In this document: in pieces, positions 1-7,500 of the stretch
Layout: every line of letters starts with the position of its first letter
How positions within the stretch are numbered: the stretch's first letter is position 1
NCBI GenBank assembly: GCA_964476565.1
Contig: CAYZBG010000008.1
Location: 26,945 to 90,944, forward strand
DNA length: 64,000 nucleotides
From: CAMAXB01 sp964476565
GTDB lineage: Bacteria; Verrucomicrobiota; Verrucomicrobiia; Opitutales; Opitutaceae
Direction of reading: 5' to 3'
The notes under the pieces: model-generated
The model's database searches: none
What the model was told of the DNA's origin: nothing
The model's input: only the letters and a program-made list of their open reading frames with translations
Made by a program: the position numbers and the translations under genes

Positions 1-99
1 GACCGACGACAGGACGGCGATCGGCGTCAGTTTCGAGTCGATGAAGAAGGCGGCCAGCCGTCCGGCCAGTCCGAGGCGGGGGGAGTCGGGCGAGTTCAT
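1..99 (-). CDS. RND efflux permease, N-terminal fragment
   Basis: Only the first 33 codons lie in the window; the gene runs off the left edge. The visible product starts MNSPDSPRLGLAGRLAAFF and continues with IDSKLTPIAVL, which resembles the cytoplasmic N-terminus and first membrane helix of AcrB/CusA-type RND pumps. Its ATG (97-99) overlaps the TGA of the upstream adaptor gene (96-98) in an ATGA arrangement, so the two are probably translationally coupled. Adaptor followed by permease is the usual order. The substrate cannot be judged from this fragment. Confidence 0.75.
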   Translation of the reverse strand, partial: MNSPDSPRLGLAGRLAAFFIDSKLTPIAVLSSV

Positions 100-1109
100 G
101 GGCGCACGCGGATCGGATCGCCGTCGCGGAGGCCGGCCGGGGGCAGGAGGATCACGCGTTCGCCTTCATCGACGCCCGCGAGCAGTTCAACGCGGTCGCC
201 GGTGTGTTCGCCCGTGCGCACCAGCCGCAGCCGGGCGCGGTCGTCGGACGCGATCCAGACTTGTTCCATGTGGCCGAACCGGGTCACGGCCGAAGCCGGC
301 ACGGTCAGGCTGCGCCGTTCCCCGGCGGGCCAGAGGATCCGGACAAAGTGGCCGGACGGGACGTCGGCTCCGGGTGGGAGGGTGAGTTTGGCGAGGCGGG
401 TGCGTGTGACGGGATCGGCGGCCGGCGAAAGTTCTGCCAGCGTGGCGGAGATACGGGTGCCGGTGCGTTCGATCTCGACGGCGCTGCCCAGGGGAAGAAG
501 GGCGAGCGACTCCGGCACCTGCACTTCGGCGCGGAGCCGATCGGCGCCTTCGAGGTCGAGCAGCGGCGTGCCGGCCACGGCGAGGTCGCCTTCCTCCCGA
601 TGGCGGGCGGTGACGACTCCGTCAAACGGTGCGGTGACGGTCGTGTAGGACCAGAGGGTCGCTGCTTCCTCCACGGCGGCGAGGGCCGCCTGGCGCCGGT
701 CTTCGAGGGTGCGGGCGCTCTCGGCGCTGGAGGCGCCTTTCCCGACGAGCGACGACTCACGGGCGAGTTCACGCTCGATGCCGGCGAGGTCGGCCCGCGC
801 CTGCTTCAGGCGGGCGGCGAGTTCGCCGGCCTGCACCGTCACGAGGACCTCGCCGGCCCGCACCCGTGCGCCGAGCGGCAGGTGGATCCGTTCGATCCGT
901 CCCGGTACCCGCGCCGCCAGGGTGGCGCGTTCGACCGGGCGAACCGTACCCGCGACCGCCTGCAGGCGCGGGGCCGTGACGGCGGTCACCGGTGCGATGG
1001 TCACATCCCGCGTGGCCACGGAACCGGGCGAGCGGGAGGCGGGTTTGCTGCAGCCGGCGATGGCGAAGGCGGCGGCCAGCACAAGGATCGGAACCGCGGA
1101 GGTCTTCAT
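96..1109 (-). CDS. RND efflux periplasmic adaptor lipoprotein (HlyD/AcrA family)
   Basis: A 337-residue membrane fusion protein that would link the inner-membrane RND pump to an outer-membrane channel. Residues 1-20 form a lipoprotein signal ending in IAGC, so Cys20 is the likely lipidated residue. A first lipoyl/barrel-sandwich half follows at about 65-100 (RVPGRIERIHLPLG), then an alpha-helical hairpin at about 105-150, the second lipoyl half and a beta-barrel region. Length and order fit the AcrA/MexA group. It is followed by the permease start with a 4-bp overlap and preceded by a DUF2892 gene 30 bp upstream. An ArsR-type regulator diverges from this unit, so the pump may respond to metal or thiol/sulfide stress; that part is inference. 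Confidence 0.88.
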   Translation of the reverse strand: MKTSAVPILVLAAAFAIAGCSKPASRSPGSVATRDVTIAPVTAVTAPRLQAVAGTVRPVERATLAARVPGRIERIHLPLGARVRAGEVLVTVQAGELAARLKQARADLAGIERELARESSLVGKGASSAESARTLEDRRQAALAAVEEAATLWSYTTVTAPFDGVVTARHREEGDLAVAGTPLLDLEGADRLRAEVQVPESLALLPLGSAVEIERTGTRISATLAELSPAADPVTRTRLAKLTLPPGADVPSGHFVRILWPAGERRSLTVPASAVTRFGHMEQVWIASDDRARLRLVRTGEHTGDRVELLAGVDEGERVILLPPAGLRDGDPIRVRP

Positions 1110-1139
1110 GGATTCAGGCGGTTTGGCATGCGGCAGGTT

Positions 1140-1358
1140 TCAGCGGCCGCCCCAGTGGATGCGGCCCTCGGCATCGATCCAGCCCAGCTTCTCCAGCAGC
1201 AGGGTCGGCGGACAGAAGCCGGTGAGCGCCGACTGAATGAGATTAACGGCGGCGAAGGCCGGGAGCAAGAGCCACCATGGGCTGACCCAGTGGGCCAGGG
1301 CGACCCCGGCCAGAACCATGGTGCCGGCCAGAATACGGATGAAGGATTCGGTTTTCAT
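1140..1358 (-). CDS. DUF2892 small membrane protein (YgaP-type transmembrane domain)
   Basis: A 72-residue protein with two hydrophobic helices (about 8-25 and 28-45) separated by a short turn, then a FCPPTLLLEKLG segment. This is the DUF2892 pattern found alone or as the membrane part of E. coli YgaP, where it follows a rhodanese domain. No rhodanese domain is present here. It is the first gene of the leftward efflux unit and starts 49 bp from the divergent ArsR-family gene. In E. coli ygaP is paired with the ArsR-type regulator ygaV, so the pairing seen here matches a known arrangement. The molecular role of DUF2892 is not established. Confidence 0.85.
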   Translation of the reverse strand: MKTESFIRILAGTMVLAGVALAHWVSPWWLLLPAFAAVNLIQSALTGFCPPTLLLEKLGWIDAEGRIHWGGR

Positions 1359-1376
1359 GCGTGATCAGGGTTGATT

Positions 1377-1398
1377 TATATGAGCATATACGCATATA
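1377..1398. promoter_or_regulatory. Probable ArsR-family operator palindrome
   Basis: The 49-bp gap between the divergent DUF2892 and ArsR genes holds TATATG (1377-1382), ten bases, then CATATA (1393-1398). GCATATA also occurs twice as a direct repeat inside it (1384-1390 and 1392-1398). AT-rich dyads of this kind are typical targets of ArsR/BigR/YgaV repressors. It sits 10 bp from the regulator start, where it could block both divergent promoters. No binding data are available. Confidence 0.6.
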
Positions 1399-1407
1399 GT
1401 TGAAACC

Positions 1408-1779
1408 ATGTCAAGAGCTTGTTCACTCCTCCGCATGCCCGGAAAAAAGATGCGTGTCCTGTCCGACGAAGCCCTGGCGCTGATTGCCCGCCGGTTTGCG
1501 CTGCTGGCGGAGCCTATGCGCCTGCGGTTGTTGCACGCGCTGTTCGCGGGCGAACTGAACGTCAATGCGCTGGTGGAGGCGTCCGGCGGCACCCAGGCGA
1601 ACGTGTCACGGCATCTCCAGGCCCTCGCCGATGCAGGCGTGCTCTCGCGGCGCAAGGAAGGCCTTCAGGTATACTACGCAATTGCGGATCCTTCGATCTT
1701 CGAGTTGTGCGAACTGGTGTGCGGCACCTTGGAGCGCCAGCACGCGCAGCGGGCCGGGATTTTTGCCCGGTCATCGTAG
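1408..1779 (+). CDS. ArsR/SmtB-family transcriptional regulator
   Basis: A 123-residue winged-helix repressor. A wing-and-helix core is visible at about residues 30-95: RLRLLHALF, then the recognition region GGTQANVSRHLQALADAGVL and the wing RRKEGLQVYYAI. There is no CxCxC metal motif of ArsR/SmtB type; the C-terminal helix carries Cys101 and Cys105 (LCELVC), which could be a thiol or sulfide sensor as in BigR/SqrR/YgaV relatives. That function is inferred. ATGs at 1435 and 1450 are alternative starts that keep the whole DNA-binding domain. It diverges from the DUF2892/RND operon and probably represses it and itself. Confidence 0.85.
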   Translation: MSRACSLLRMPGKKMRVLSDEALALIARRFALLAEPMRLRLLHALFAGELNVNALVEASGGTQANVSRHLQALADAGVLSRRKEGLQVYYAIADPSIFELCELVCGTLERQHAQRAGIFARSS

Positions 1780-1795
1780 CGGAGCCCGCACCGCG

Positions 1796-2401
1796 TCACC
1801 GGGCGAGGTCGTAGAGGGCGTAGCCGGCGAGCAGGTTGGGCAGAACGGCGGCCGGCGTTTTCCAATCTCCGCGCAGGTGGGTGCGGCGTACGACGCGCAG
1901 ACCCCGATGGGCGCAGAAGTGCTCGAAGTCGGCGATGCTCACCGGATTGGTCGGGTGGCTCTCGTACCACTCCGTCGTGTAGACCTCGTTGCGTGGCTTG
2001 CGTCCGTGCAGGAAGGTGGTGAGCCGGTTTTTCCAGTAGGCGTGGTTGACGAAGCCGACCGTGAGGGCCTTGCCGACGCGCAGGGCCTCGGCGATGATCT
2101 CTCCGGGATTCGGCACCTCCTCGAGGGTGCGTGAGCAGATGACCCGGTCGAAGTGGCCGTCGGGGAAGGCGCGCATGAAGGCGGCCATGTCGCCCTGGTA
2201 GGCGTTGATGCCGCGGCGGACGCATGCGGAGATCTTGTCGAAATCGAGGTCGACGCCGACGCCCTGGATTTCCTTCGACTGCGTCAAGGCCTCGAGCAGG
2301 ACGCCGCGGCCGCACCCGAGGTCGAGCACGCGCGACCGCGGCTCCACCCAATCGGTGATGATTTGCATGTCGACGGTGCGCTTGACGGCGGTGCGGGCCA
2401 T
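1796..2401 (-). CDS. MetW-like class I SAM-dependent methyltransferase
   Basis: A 201-residue protein with a Rossmann methyltransferase core: motif I RVLDLGCGRG at 24-33, an acidic motif II around DLD (51-53), and CSRTLEEVPNP at 89-99. The sequence resembles MetW, a protein often encoded beside metX in methionine synthesis. No metX is in view, so the role here is uncertain. The frame stays open much further upstream through the divergent gene, but the conserved family begins near MARTAVKRTVDMQ, so the ATG at 2399-2401 is used. Its stop lies 16 bp from the end of the ArsR gene, with which it converges. Confidence 0.8.
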   Translation of the reverse strand: MARTAVKRTVDMQIITDWVEPRSRVLDLGCGRGVLLEALTQSKEIQGVGVDLDFDKISACVRRGINAYQGDMAAFMRAFPDGHFDRVICSRTLEEVPNPGEIIAEALRVGKALTVGFVNHAYWKNRLTTFLHGRKPRNEVYTTEWYESHPTNPVSIADFEHFCAHRGLRVVRRTHLRGDWKTPAAVLPNLLAGYALYDLAR

Positions 2402-2518
2402 GACGGACGTGCGGGGATACACGCCGTTGCGGCCGGAGGCGTCAAGCGTGGCGCCGGCCGGCCGCGTACGGCTGATTTGTCCCTTGGCGCGGGGGCGCGC
2501 GCCGTGTTCAGTGGCTCC

Positions 2519-3292
2519 ATGTCCGCCGTGGAAAAACCTCTCGTGTATGTCATATTGGGTGCGTCCGGATCCGGACGGCGCGAGGTGCTGGCCGACCTGA
2601 TCGAAGGTGGCCTGGCCGAAAACGACCGTCCACTCGTCCTGCTTGCGGCCAGCGAGTCCGCCGATCCGGCGGATGCGCGGCTGGGCACGATCGAGCGTTG
2701 GACTTGGGCGGACGGCGTGATCGGCGCGACCCTGCCCGCCGGGTTCAGTCCGGTGTTTTTCGTGACGGATGGCCGGGCGAATCCGGTCGACCAGCTGGAG
2801 GCGCTCAAGCCGTGGATCCTGGGCCAGGGAGCCGAGCTGGGCCGGGTGATCAGCGTGGTGCACTGCGCCCTCGTGGAGCAGCACGCGGAGCTCGTGGCCT
2901 GGCACGACGCGTGTATCCATTTCTCGGATGTCGTGCTGCTCAACCGGCGCGAAGGGGTGGCCAACAAGTGGCTGTCGGAGTTTCGCCGGCGCTACGAGGA
3001 CATGTTCATGCCCTGCCTCTTCGAATTCGTGAAGGGCGGCCGGGTGCGCAACCCCGCCCTCATCCTCGAGCCGCAGCCGCGGCGGATGTCGCATTACTTC
3101 GACGAGGAGCAGGACTGGGTCGTGACGGGCATCGAGAGCGGCAGCGAGGACGAGGACGATGCCGTCGAAGGGCTTGAGGAGGAAGTGGAGGTCACCGCGG
3201 CGGTCGACCCCTACTTCGCGCTCGATGCCGCCGGCCGTCGGGTGAAGCGGTTCGTGGACATCGCGAAGCTGCTCCCGCCTGGTCCCGCGTGA
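2519..3292 (+). CDS. Conserved protein with degenerate P-loop (CobW/COG0523-like)
   Basis: A 257-residue protein opening with a beta strand and a Walker-A-like loop, YVILGASGSGRREVL (about 10-24). The usual GKS/T is replaced by GRR. Later segments such as VVHCALVEQHAELVAWHDACIHFSDVV look like the switch and G-domain strands of CobW/HypB-like GTPases, with a DVVLLNR segment where a base-recognition motif might lie. The C-terminus holds a strongly acidic stretch (SEDEDDAVEGLEEEVEV, near 200-216). It may bind nucleotide weakly or not at all. I cannot name it. It diverges from the methyltransferase across 117 bp. Confidence 0.65.
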   Translation: MSAVEKPLVYVILGASGSGRREVLADLIEGGLAENDRPLVLLAASESADPADARLGTIERWTWADGVIGATLPAGFSPVFFVTDGRANPVDQLEALKPWILGQGAELGRVISVVHCALVEQHAELVAWHDACIHFSDVVLLNRREGVANKWLSEFRRRYEDMFMPCLFEFVKGGRVRNPALILEPQPRRMSHYFDEEQDWVVTGIESGSEDEDDAVEGLEEEVEVTAAVDPYFALDAAGRRVKRFVDIAKLLPPGPA

Positions 3293-3295
3293 GCA

Positions 3296-3326
3296 CAAAA
3301 AAGGAGAAGGGCCGGGGCCCTTCTCC
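3296..3326 (-). terminator. Rho-independent terminator of the KDPG aldolase gene
   Basis: A GC-rich hairpin pairs 3303-3312 with 3317-3326. Read leftward it is followed by a T6 run at 3302-3297. It lies 28 bp past the aldolase stop, and as an inverted repeat could also end the rightward gene that stops at 3292. Confidence 0.85.
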
Positions 3327-3353
3327 GCGAGGGTGAACGGTGGCGCGCAGGCC

Positions 3354-3992
3354 TTACTTCACGGCGGCGACCGCGGCGGTGAAGGCCTTGGCCTTGGCGG
3401 TGATGGCCGCCCAGTTCTTTTCCTTGAGCGCCTTGGCCTCGACCAGCGAACTGCCGGCCGCGGTGGCGAAGGCGCCGGCCTTGATGAACTCGCCGACATT
3501 CTCGGCGTTTACGCCGCCGGTCGGCACCATCTCCACGTGCGGGAGTGGGGCCTTGACGGACTTGATGTAGGCGGGGCCGAAGAACTCGGCGGGGAAAATC
3601 TTCGCCGCATCAGCTCCAGCTTCCCACGCGCCGATGATCTCGGTCGGGGTGAGCGCGCCGCTGAACACCGGAATGCTGTAGCGTTTGCACAGCGTGATCA
3701 CGTCGGGACGCAGCGCTGGGGTGACGATGAACTTGGCGCCGGCGAGGATGCCCGCCCGGGCAGTCTCCGCATCGAGCACCGTACCGAGACCGAAGAGGAA
3801 ATCGGGCAGTTCCGCCGTCGCCTTCTCCAGCATGCGAATCGCCCCGGGCGTCGTCATGGTGAGCTCGATGCTGGTCAGTCCGCCTTCGGCGAGGGCCTTG
3901 GCGCAGTCGAGCAGGCCGTCCGGATTGTCGGCGCGGATCAGGGCGATGACCTTCTCCGTTTTGATCTTGGTGAGGATGGCGTCTTTTTTCAT
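3354..3992 (-). CDS. eda: 2-keto-3-deoxy-6-phosphogluconate (KDPG) aldolase
   Basis: A 212-residue class I aldolase that cleaves KDPG to pyruvate and glyceraldehyde 3-phosphate, the last step of the Entner-Doudoroff and uronate routes. The family's Schiff-base lysine is Lys131 in AAKIFPAE, the catalytic Glu is Glu43 in SIELTMTTP, and the phosphate-binding GG pair is in VPTGGVN (157-162). Length matches E. coli Eda. The ATG at 3990-3992 gives the conserved N-terminus MKKDAILTKIKTEKVIALIR; the open frame extends further but without conservation. A KDG kinase 44 kb away could supply its substrate. It may also act on related 2-keto-4-hydroxyglutarate. Confidence 0.92.
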   Translation of the reverse strand: MKKDAILTKIKTEKVIALIRADNPDGLLDCAKALAEGGLTSIELTMTTPGAIRMLEKATAELPDFLFGLGTVLDAETARAGILAGAKFIVTPALRPDVITLCKRYSIPVFSGALTPTEIIGAWEAGADAAKIFPAEFFGPAYIKSVKAPLPHVEMVPTGGVNAENVGEFIKAGAFATAAGSSLVEAKALKEKNWAAITAKAKAFTAAVAAVK

Positions 3993-4123
3993 GGGCGCAG
4001 GCAGGCTTAGGCGACGGGCGGGGGCGAGGCGAGTGCAACGTTTGCGAACGCGATGCCGCCCGTCGGACCGCAGCGCCACTTCTGTCTTTCAGCCTGCCGC
4101 ACCTTGGGGCATTGGTTCCCCCC

Positions 4124-5071
4124 ATGCCGTCCTATTGGCAACTCCTGCTCCTGATCCTGCCGGTCTTCGCCCTGATCGGGATTGGTGCCGCGCTGCGCCG
4201 GGCCCGGTGGCTGAACCAGGAGGCGGACGAGAGTCTGCTCAAGATGGTGGTCAATTTTCTCTACCCCTGCCTCATCTTCGACAGCGTGCTGGGCAATGCG
4301 GCGCTGCGGGATCCGGCGAACCTCGTGCTGGCGCCCCTGGTGGGGTTCGTGACCATGGCGGCGGGCATCGGCGTGGCCTACTACGGCGGCACGCTGCTGG
4401 GCCTGAAGACGGGCAAGGGCCTGCGAACGTTCGCCTTCGCGGTGGGCATCTACAACTACGGTTACATCCCGATTCCGCTCATGACGGGTCTGTTCGGTCC
4501 GGAGAGCGTCGGCGTGCTCCTCGTGCACAACGTGGGCTGCGAGGCGGCGATCTGGACGGTGGGCATCCTCGTCCTCGCGGGCGTGCCGCTGCGCGAAGGC
4601 TGGCGCAAGCTGCTCAACCCCCCGGTCTTCGCCCTGCTCGCGGCGGTGGCGTTCAACACCCTTGGACTCGGGTCCAAGCTTCCCGCCGTCGTGATGGACG
4701 TTGTGCGGCTGAGTGCAGCCTGTGCGATTCCCCTCGGGCTCATGTTGATCGGCGCCACGCTGGTCGAGTACCTCGGACGTCCCCGGGAGCTGGTGGATGC
4801 GCGGGTGACGCTGGGTTCCAACGCCCTCCGGCTTGGCCTCCTGCCCGTCGCGTTTCTGCTCCTGGCCAAGTTCCTGCCCTGTCCGGTGGACCTCAAACGG
4901 GTGATTGTGATGCAGGCGGCGATGCCGGCGGGCATCCTGCCGATTGTCATCGCCCGGCACTACGGCGGCCAGCCGTTGACGGCGGTGCAGGTCGTGGTCG
5001 GGACCACGCTGGTCGGCCTGGTGGCCATCCCGCTGTGGTTGCGCGTGGGCTTCGCTTGGGTCGGACTCTGA
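4124..5071 (+). CDS. AEC-family (auxin efflux carrier) transporter
   Basis: A membrane protein of 315 residues with about ten hydrophobic helices. The first half carries LYPCLIFDSVL and the second half NPPVFALLAAVAF and AMPAGILPIVIARHYGG, which are marks of the AEC/YfdV/MleP family of organic-acid and auxin carriers. These are secondary transporters of small carboxylates, including malate. The ATG at 4124 is preferred over one at 4112 because MPSYWQLLLLILPVF begins right at the first helix. The substrate cannot be told from sequence. The next gene starts 9 bp downstream. Confidence 0.85.
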   Translation: MPSYWQLLLLILPVFALIGIGAALRRARWLNQEADESLLKMVVNFLYPCLIFDSVLGNAALRDPANLVLAPLVGFVTMAAGIGVAYYGGTLLGLKTGKGLRTFAFAVGIYNYGYIPIPLMTGLFGPESVGVLLVHNVGCEAAIWTVGILVLAGVPLREGWRKLLNPPVFALLAAVAFNTLGLGSKLPAVVMDVVRLSAACAIPLGLMLIGATLVEYLGRPRELVDARVTLGSNALRLGLLPVAFLLLAKFLPCPVDLKRVIVMQAAMPAGILPIVIARHYGGQPLTAVQVVVGTTLVGLVAIPLWLRVGFAWVGL

Positions 5072-5080
5072 TTTTTCGCC

Positions 5081-5590
5081 ATGCCCTTTCCTGCTGCCGG
5101 TGCCTCTTCTGGATTCAACAAGCGACGTGTGCTCGGACTCGTGCTGCTGCTGATTGCGGGCTGGGCCCTGCTTGACCGCTACACGGACTTCAATGCGCAG
5201 CTGGCCGTGCCGCTGCTTCTCGGGCTGGTCTTCACGGGATGGTCGATCATCGCGCGCGAGTGGGGCCTGCTCGTGCCGGGCGGCATCCTCACCGGGCTGG
5301 GCGCGGGCATGCTGCTGCGCGGATCCGCCGATCTGAGCCGCGCAACCAGCTCGGGTGCCTTCCTGCTCTGTTTCGCCGGCGGCTGGCTGCTGATCACGCT
5401 GCTGTCCGCCACGGTGTTCAAGCGGCGCGTGCTCTGGCCGCTCATCCCCGCGCTCGTACTCTGCCTGCTGGCGGGCGCGCAGGTGGCCGGCACTGGTTAC
5501 CGCGAAGGGGTGCGCCTCGCCCAGGAGTACTGGCCGTGGGCGCTGCTGGGTCCCGCGGCGTGGCTGATCTTCGCCGGACCGCGCCGCTGA
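5081..5590 (+). CDS. Multi-pass membrane protein of unknown function
   Basis: A 169-residue hydrophobic protein with a short polar N-terminus and about five membrane helices: residues 16-30, 42-57, 62-78, 90-108 and 117-133, with a further hydrophobic end (150-165). I recognise no family motif. It starts 9 bp after the AEC transporter stop and is probably cotranscribed with it. Its own stop is one base from the convergent hydrolase gene's stop codon, so the two genes meet tail to tail. Confidence 0.75.
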   Translation: MPFPAAGASSGFNKRRVLGLVLLLIAGWALLDRYTDFNAQLAVPLLLGLVFTGWSIIAREWGLLVPGGILTGLGAGMLLRGSADLSRATSSGAFLLCFAGGWLLITLLSATVFKRRVLWPLIPALVLCLLAGAQVAGTGYREGVRLAQEYWPWALLGPAAWLIFAGPRR

Positions 5591-5591
5591 T

Positions 5592-6338
5592 TCAGCCGGC
5601 GCCCAGCCGGCGGCGGAAAAGGGCGACCGCCAGGCCGAGGCATTGGTGGGCGAGTTCTGCGTCGTAACGCAGACCCTCGTCGCGGAGGAAAGCGTGGGCG
5701 GCGTTGAACTCGTGCCATGTGAACTGCACGCCGGCGGCGGTCAGGGCGGCATAGATGAGCGAACGGCCCTCCTGCGGCACATGCGGGTCCTGCCGGCCCC
5801 AGATCATGAGCAGTTCGCCCTTGAGTTCGCCGCAGCGCGCCAGCGAGTCGTCGTTCATCCCGTGGCCGAGGCTGCGTTTGTGCAGATCGGTCGCGTAGAA
5901 GCAGACGGCGGCATCGACGCCCGGCTCGAGCGCGGCCCGGAACGCGAGGTGTCCGCCGAGGCACATGCCCATCACGCCGACGCGTCCGGTGCAGGCCTCA
6001 TGGGCGCGCAGGCAGGCGAGGGCAGCGCGGGCATCGTCATCGTAGCTGGCCAGCTCCTTGCGCGTTTTGAGCGCGTTGCCCGCATCGGCCCCGGCCTGAT
6101 CGTAGGCCAGCACGGTGCCGGGAGGGAGGAACTCATGGTAGACCTCCGGCACGGCGACGACGAAACCGTGTCCGGCGAGGAAGGCGGCGGTCCGGCGGAT
6201 GGGACCGGTGAGCTGGAAAATTTCCGAGTACAGCACCAAACCCGGGTAACGCCCGGGTGCGGCCGGACGATAAAGCGCGGTGCGCATCGGACCACGCGCG
6301 GTCGGCAGATCAACGGAGATCGGTTCGAGAATGGTCAT
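5592..6338 (-). CDS. Dienelactone hydrolase family protein
   Basis: A 248-residue alpha/beta hydrolase. The nucleophile elbow is GMCLGG with Cys126, followed by Asp184 (WGRQDPHVP) and His215 (AAHAFLRDE), the Cys-Asp-His triad typical of dienelactone hydrolases that open cyclic enol-lactones. Many bacterial members have no known substrate, so carboxymethylenebutenolidase activity is a family-level guess. The ATG at 6336-6338 gives the usual N-terminus. It diverges from an aldo/keto reductase across 94 bp. Confidence 0.85.
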   Translation of the reverse strand: MTILEPISVDLPTARGPMRTALYRPAAPGRYPGLVLYSEIFQLTGPIRRTAAFLAGHGFVVAVPEVYHEFLPPGTVLAYDQAGADAGNALKTRKELASYDDDARAALACLRAHEACTGRVGVMGMCLGGHLAFRAALEPGVDAAVCFYATDLHKRSLGHGMNDDSLARCGELKGELLMIWGRQDPHVPQEGRSLIYAALTAAGVQFTWHEFNAAHAFLRDEGLRYDAELAHQCLGLAVALFRRRLGAG

Positions 6339-6432
6339 GGCGGAGGGACGCAGTCGGACGATGCAGGTTTGGCGGGCGGCGCGAAGCCCAGAATCCGGCT
6401 GGCGTCCGCCACCGGCTCCCGCTGGAGTCCGA

Positions 6433-7434
6433 ATGAGCATGAGCGCCTACCTGCCGAATCCCCACCGTTACGAATCGATCCCCTACGCGCGCTGCGGACG
6501 CAGCGGCCTGCTGCTGCCGCGTCTCTCGCTCGGCCTCTGGCACAACTTCGGTGGCGTCGATCCGCTGGAGAACCAGCGGGCGATGCTACGGCGGTCATTC
6601 GATCTCGGCCTGACGCATTTTGACCTCGCGAACAACTACGGACCGCCGCCGGGCTCGGCCGAACTCAATTTCGGGCGACTGCTGCGCGAGGATTTTGGGG
6701 GTTATCGCGACGAGCTGATCATTTCGACCAAAGCCGGTTACCGCATGTGGGACGGACCGTATGGTGAGTGGGGTTCGCGCAAGTACATCCTTGCGTCGCT
6801 CGACCAGAGTTTGCGGCGCATGGGACTCGAGTACGTGGACATCTTCTATCATCACCGGCCCGATCCCAACACGCCGATCGAGGAGTCGATGGGGGCGCTG
6901 GCCCACGCGGTGCGGTGCGGCAAGGCGCTCTACGCCGGCATCTCGAACTACAATGCCGAGCAGACGCGACGGGCGGTAGCCGTGCTAAAGGACCTCGGCG
7001 TGCCGCTGCTCATTCATCAGCCGAAGTACAGTATGTTCGTGCGCGAGCCCGAAGCGGCGCTGCTGCCGACGCTGGGCGAACTTGGCGTTGGCTGCATCCC
7101 CTTCTCGCCGCTCGCGCAGGGCCTATTGACCAACCGTTATCTGGCGGGCGTGCCGGCGGATTCGCGCGCGGGCCGCGGCGGCCCGTTCCTCAAAGCGGAG
7201 GGCATCACCCCGGAGCTGCTCGCAAAAATCCAGGCGCTGAATGCCGTCGCGGTGGCGCGGGGCAACACGCTGGCCCAGCTGGCGGTGCTTTGGATTCTGC
7301 GGCGGCCTGAGATCACGACGGTGCTGATCGGGGCCAGCAAGGTGACGCAGATCGACGACCTGCACGGAGCGTTCGCCACGTCGGCCCTCGACGCGGGCGA
7401 GATCGCGGCGATCGAGACGATCCTCGCCCGGTAG
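6433..7434 (+). CDS. Aldo/keto reductase, YghZ/Gpr (L-glyceraldehyde 3-phosphate reductase) type
   Basis: A 333-residue NADP-dependent TIM-barrel reductase. The catalytic tetrad is visible as Asp64 (THFDLANNYG), Tyr69, Lys100 (IISTKAGY) and His140 or 141 (FYHHRPDPN). The insertion GYRMWDGPYGEWGSRKY and the FSPLAQGLLT(N/D)RYL segment are marks of the E. coli YghZ/GpR and potassium-channel beta-subunit group, which reduce L-glyceraldehyde 3-phosphate or methylglyoxal. The ATG at 6433 is followed by another at 6439; either is possible. The exact substrate is inferred from the family. Confidence 0.88.
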   Translation: MSMSAYLPNPHRYESIPYARCGRSGLLLPRLSLGLWHNFGGVDPLENQRAMLRRSFDLGLTHFDLANNYGPPPGSAELNFGRLLREDFGGYRDELIISTKAGYRMWDGPYGEWGSRKYILASLDQSLRRMGLEYVDIFYHHRPDPNTPIEESMGALAHAVRCGKALYAGISNYNAEQTRRAVAVLKDLGVPLLIHQPKYSMFVREPEAALLPTLGELGVGCIPFSPLAQGLLTNRYLAGVPADSRAGRGGPFLKAEGITPELLAKIQALNAVAVARGNTLAQLAVLWILRRPEITTVLIGASKVTQIDDLHGAFATSALDAGEIAAIETILAR

Positions 7435-7470
7435 AAAAGCAAAACAGGCCGGCCCGTTGAGGCCGGCCTG
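7435..7470 (-). terminator. Terminator of malate dehydrogenase gene
   Basis: Ten-base stem CAGGCCGGCC (7445-7454) pairs with 7461-7470 around a 6-base loop. Read leftward it is followed by TTTTGCTTTTC. It lies 30 bp past the mdh stop and may also stop the convergent reductase transcript. Confidence 0.8.
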
Positions 7471-7500
7471 CGAAGGCAGGGGGAGCGTGCGTGGCCCGGA

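Noticed and set aside
204..1364. Long rightward open frame opposite the RND adaptor gene
   Set aside because: Antisense shadow of a high-GC gene; low-complexity, Gly/Arg/Asp-rich product with no family motif.
2402..3298. Upstream extension of the MetW-like frame
   Set aside because: The frame is open but lies antisense to the P-loop gene and has no conserved residues; the ATG at 2401 fits the family.
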